From Gemmatimonas phototrophica (lineage in GTDB: Bacteria; Gemmatimonadota; Gemmatimonadetes; Gemmatimonadales; Gemmatimonadaceae), in the NCBI GenBank assembly GCA_945870175.1, contig CAMBRJ010000119.1:1-7771 (forward strand): DNA of 7,771 nt. Direction: 5' to 3'. Positions 7,069 to 7,771 of this stretch are shown here, piece after piece. The notes below the pieces were generated by a model. The model made no database searches and was not told where the DNA came from. It worked only from the letters and a program-made list of their open reading frames with translations. The translations under genes and the position numbers were made by a program. Every line of letters begins with the position of its first letter. The first letter of the stretch is position 1.

Positions 7069-7076
7069 CAGCAGCA

Positions 7077-7460
7077 GTGACCGAGTTGGCGTTCCGTGAA
7101 GGCATCATGGATCAGATCCGTCTGCGAGAGCCGCGCTTTGATGAACGCGCGTATCTGTTCGTGCTCGCGTCACTCGAGCATTGTCAGGCGCGACTGACCG
7201 AGCGCCGCCACATCACCGGTCCTGAGCTGGCACAATCGTGCCGGGAGCTCGCGCTGCAGCGTTTTGGGGTGATGGCGGGACTCGTGCTCGAACACTGGGG
7301 CCTCAAGGCCACGAGCGACATTGGCGACATCGTGTTCACGCTCGTCGACATGGGTTTGCTCATGAGTCAGCCGCAAGACTCGCGCGACGATTTCTTCGAG
7401 GTGTTCACTTTCGAAGATGCGTTCGGACGCGAGTATCCGTGGAGTACTGTCCACGTCTGA
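7077..7460 (+). CDS. Conserved protein of unknown function, Minf_1886-like
   Basis: A 127-aa soluble protein without signal peptide or membrane segment. I recognise it as resembling the Minf_1886 family, small proteins known mainly from Planctomycetes, Verrucomicrobia and relatives, with no assigned function. Recognisable parts are an N-terminal segment with FDERAYLFVLASLEHC (residues 21-36), HITGPELAQSCRELALQRFG (45-64), the hydrophobic LVLEHWGL, then SDIGDIVFTLVDMGLLM (80-96) and an acidic aromatic tail with DDFFEVFTFEDAF (104-116). The last part is rich in Asp, Glu and Phe. The GTG start is supported by AGGAG at ideal spacing. The reading frame is open upstream to 6939, but that stretch spans the hairpin and has no family resemblance. 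It follows the probable glyA terminator and precedes the hydrate epimerase by 32 nt. No function is proposed. The frame and gene call are more certain than the family name. Confidence 0.82.
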   Translation: MTELAFREGIMDQIRLREPRFDERAYLFVLASLEHCQARLTERRHITGPELAQSCRELALQRFGVMAGLVLEHWGLKATSDIGDIVFTLVDMGLLMSQPQDSRDDFFEVFTFEDAFGREYPWSTVHV

Positions 7461-7492
7461 TCGACGGTGGGGGCATCGCGCGTGATCTTCCC

Positions 7493-7771
7493 GTGAGCGC
7501 TCTGCGCGTGACGACCGCCGCCGAAGCCGCGGCACGCGACCAGGCGGCCATCGCCGCTGGCACCGCGTCGTTCGAGCTGATGCTGCAGGCAGGCACCACC
7601 GCCGCGGCGGTGATTCTGCGCGACTTCGCGACGCAGCTTTCGCGTGGCGTCGCGCTGTTCGTGGGCAGCGGGAACAACGGCGGTGATGCGTACATCGTGG
7701 CCGCCCAGCTGGCTCGGGCCGGCGTGGTGGTCCGCCTGCATGCCGCGGCGCCGCCGCGCACTCCCGATGCG
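7493..7771 (+). CDS. NAD(P)H-hydrate epimerase (YjeF_N domain), 3'-truncated by the window edge
   Basis: The first 93 codons read in frame to the last base. The domain repairs NAD(P)H hydrates by epimerising the R to the S form; in many bacteria it is fused to an ADP/ATP-dependent dehydratase (Nnr), which would lie beyond the window if present. Supporting sequence is the N-terminal VTTAAEAAARDQAAIAAG helix, matching the family's xLTAxxMRxxDxxAI start, then LFVGSGNNGGDAYIVAAQLA with the nucleotide-binding GxGNNGGD (Asp65). Here the usual GGDG is GGDA, and the family's LMENAG/LMERAG reads LMLQAG. The start could be the GTG at 7493 or the in-frame GTG at 7508; neither has a clear Shine-Dalgarno, though a G-rich stretch lies about 20 nt upstream. 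It is likely co-transcribed with the preceding small protein. A single epimerase or a bifunctional Nnr cannot be told apart from this fragment. Confidence 0.85.
   Translation, partial: MSALRVTTAAEAAARDQAAIAAGTASFELMLQAGTTAAAVILRDFATQLSRGVALFVGSGNNGGDAYIVAAQLARAGVVVRLHAAAPPRTPDA

Noticed and set aside
6939..7076. Upstream extension of the 127-aa gene to a GTG at 6939
   Set aside because: It would run through the hairpin and gives a Pro/Arg/Ala-rich stretch without family resemblance, while the GTG at 7077 has AGGAG at ideal spacing.

Overview
The window is a high-GC bacterial chromosome segment with nine protein genes, all on the + strand and densely packed. Eight belong to well-known families and one is a conserved family of unknown function. 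GC content is high (roughly two thirds by eye). The gene set, the residue style of the enzymes and a small protein resembling the Minf_1886 family suggest a Gemmatimonadota-like organism (Gemmatimonas type). That placement is an inference from memory of similar proteins, not a database result.

Left block (1-5096): a thiolase missing its N-terminus, a CPBP-type intramembrane protease, 3-hydroxybutyryl-CoA dehydrogenase, a short-chain acyl-CoA dehydrogenase and leucine dehydrogenase. Gaps are 10, 20, 6 and 17 nt, so co-transcription is likely. Together the enzymes read as acyl-CoA beta-oxidation plus entry of branched-chain amino acids: LeuDH deaminates Leu/Val/Ile, the acyl-CoA dehydrogenase oxidises the resulting or fatty acyl-CoA, the hydroxyacyl-CoA dehydrogenase makes the 3-keto form and the thiolase cleaves it. 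The reverse, C4-forming direction is also possible. Enoyl-CoA hydratase and the branched-chain keto-acid dehydrogenase are not in the window.

Middle block (5120-6903): rpiB and glyA, coupled by a 4-nt ATGA overlap. They feed pentose-phosphate metabolism and one-carbon/glycine-serine metabolism. They follow leucine dehydrogenase after only 23 nt and may belong to the same long transcript. A perfect 12-bp inverted repeat at 6947-6978, just after glyA, is the best candidate for the end of this transcript.

Right block (7077-7771): a GTG-started 127-aa conserved protein of unknown function, then the first 93 codons of an NAD(P)H-hydrate epimerase (YjeF_N/NnrE) that runs off the window.

I saw no RNA genes, CRISPR arrays, insertion sequences, prophage genes or attachment sites, and no convincing new system. 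The window looks like ordinary core metabolism. The points worth a second look are small: a protease gene inside an acyl-CoA operon, a run of eight G in that gene, a CPTC motif in the thiolase, the intergenic hairpin and the uncharacterised small protein.
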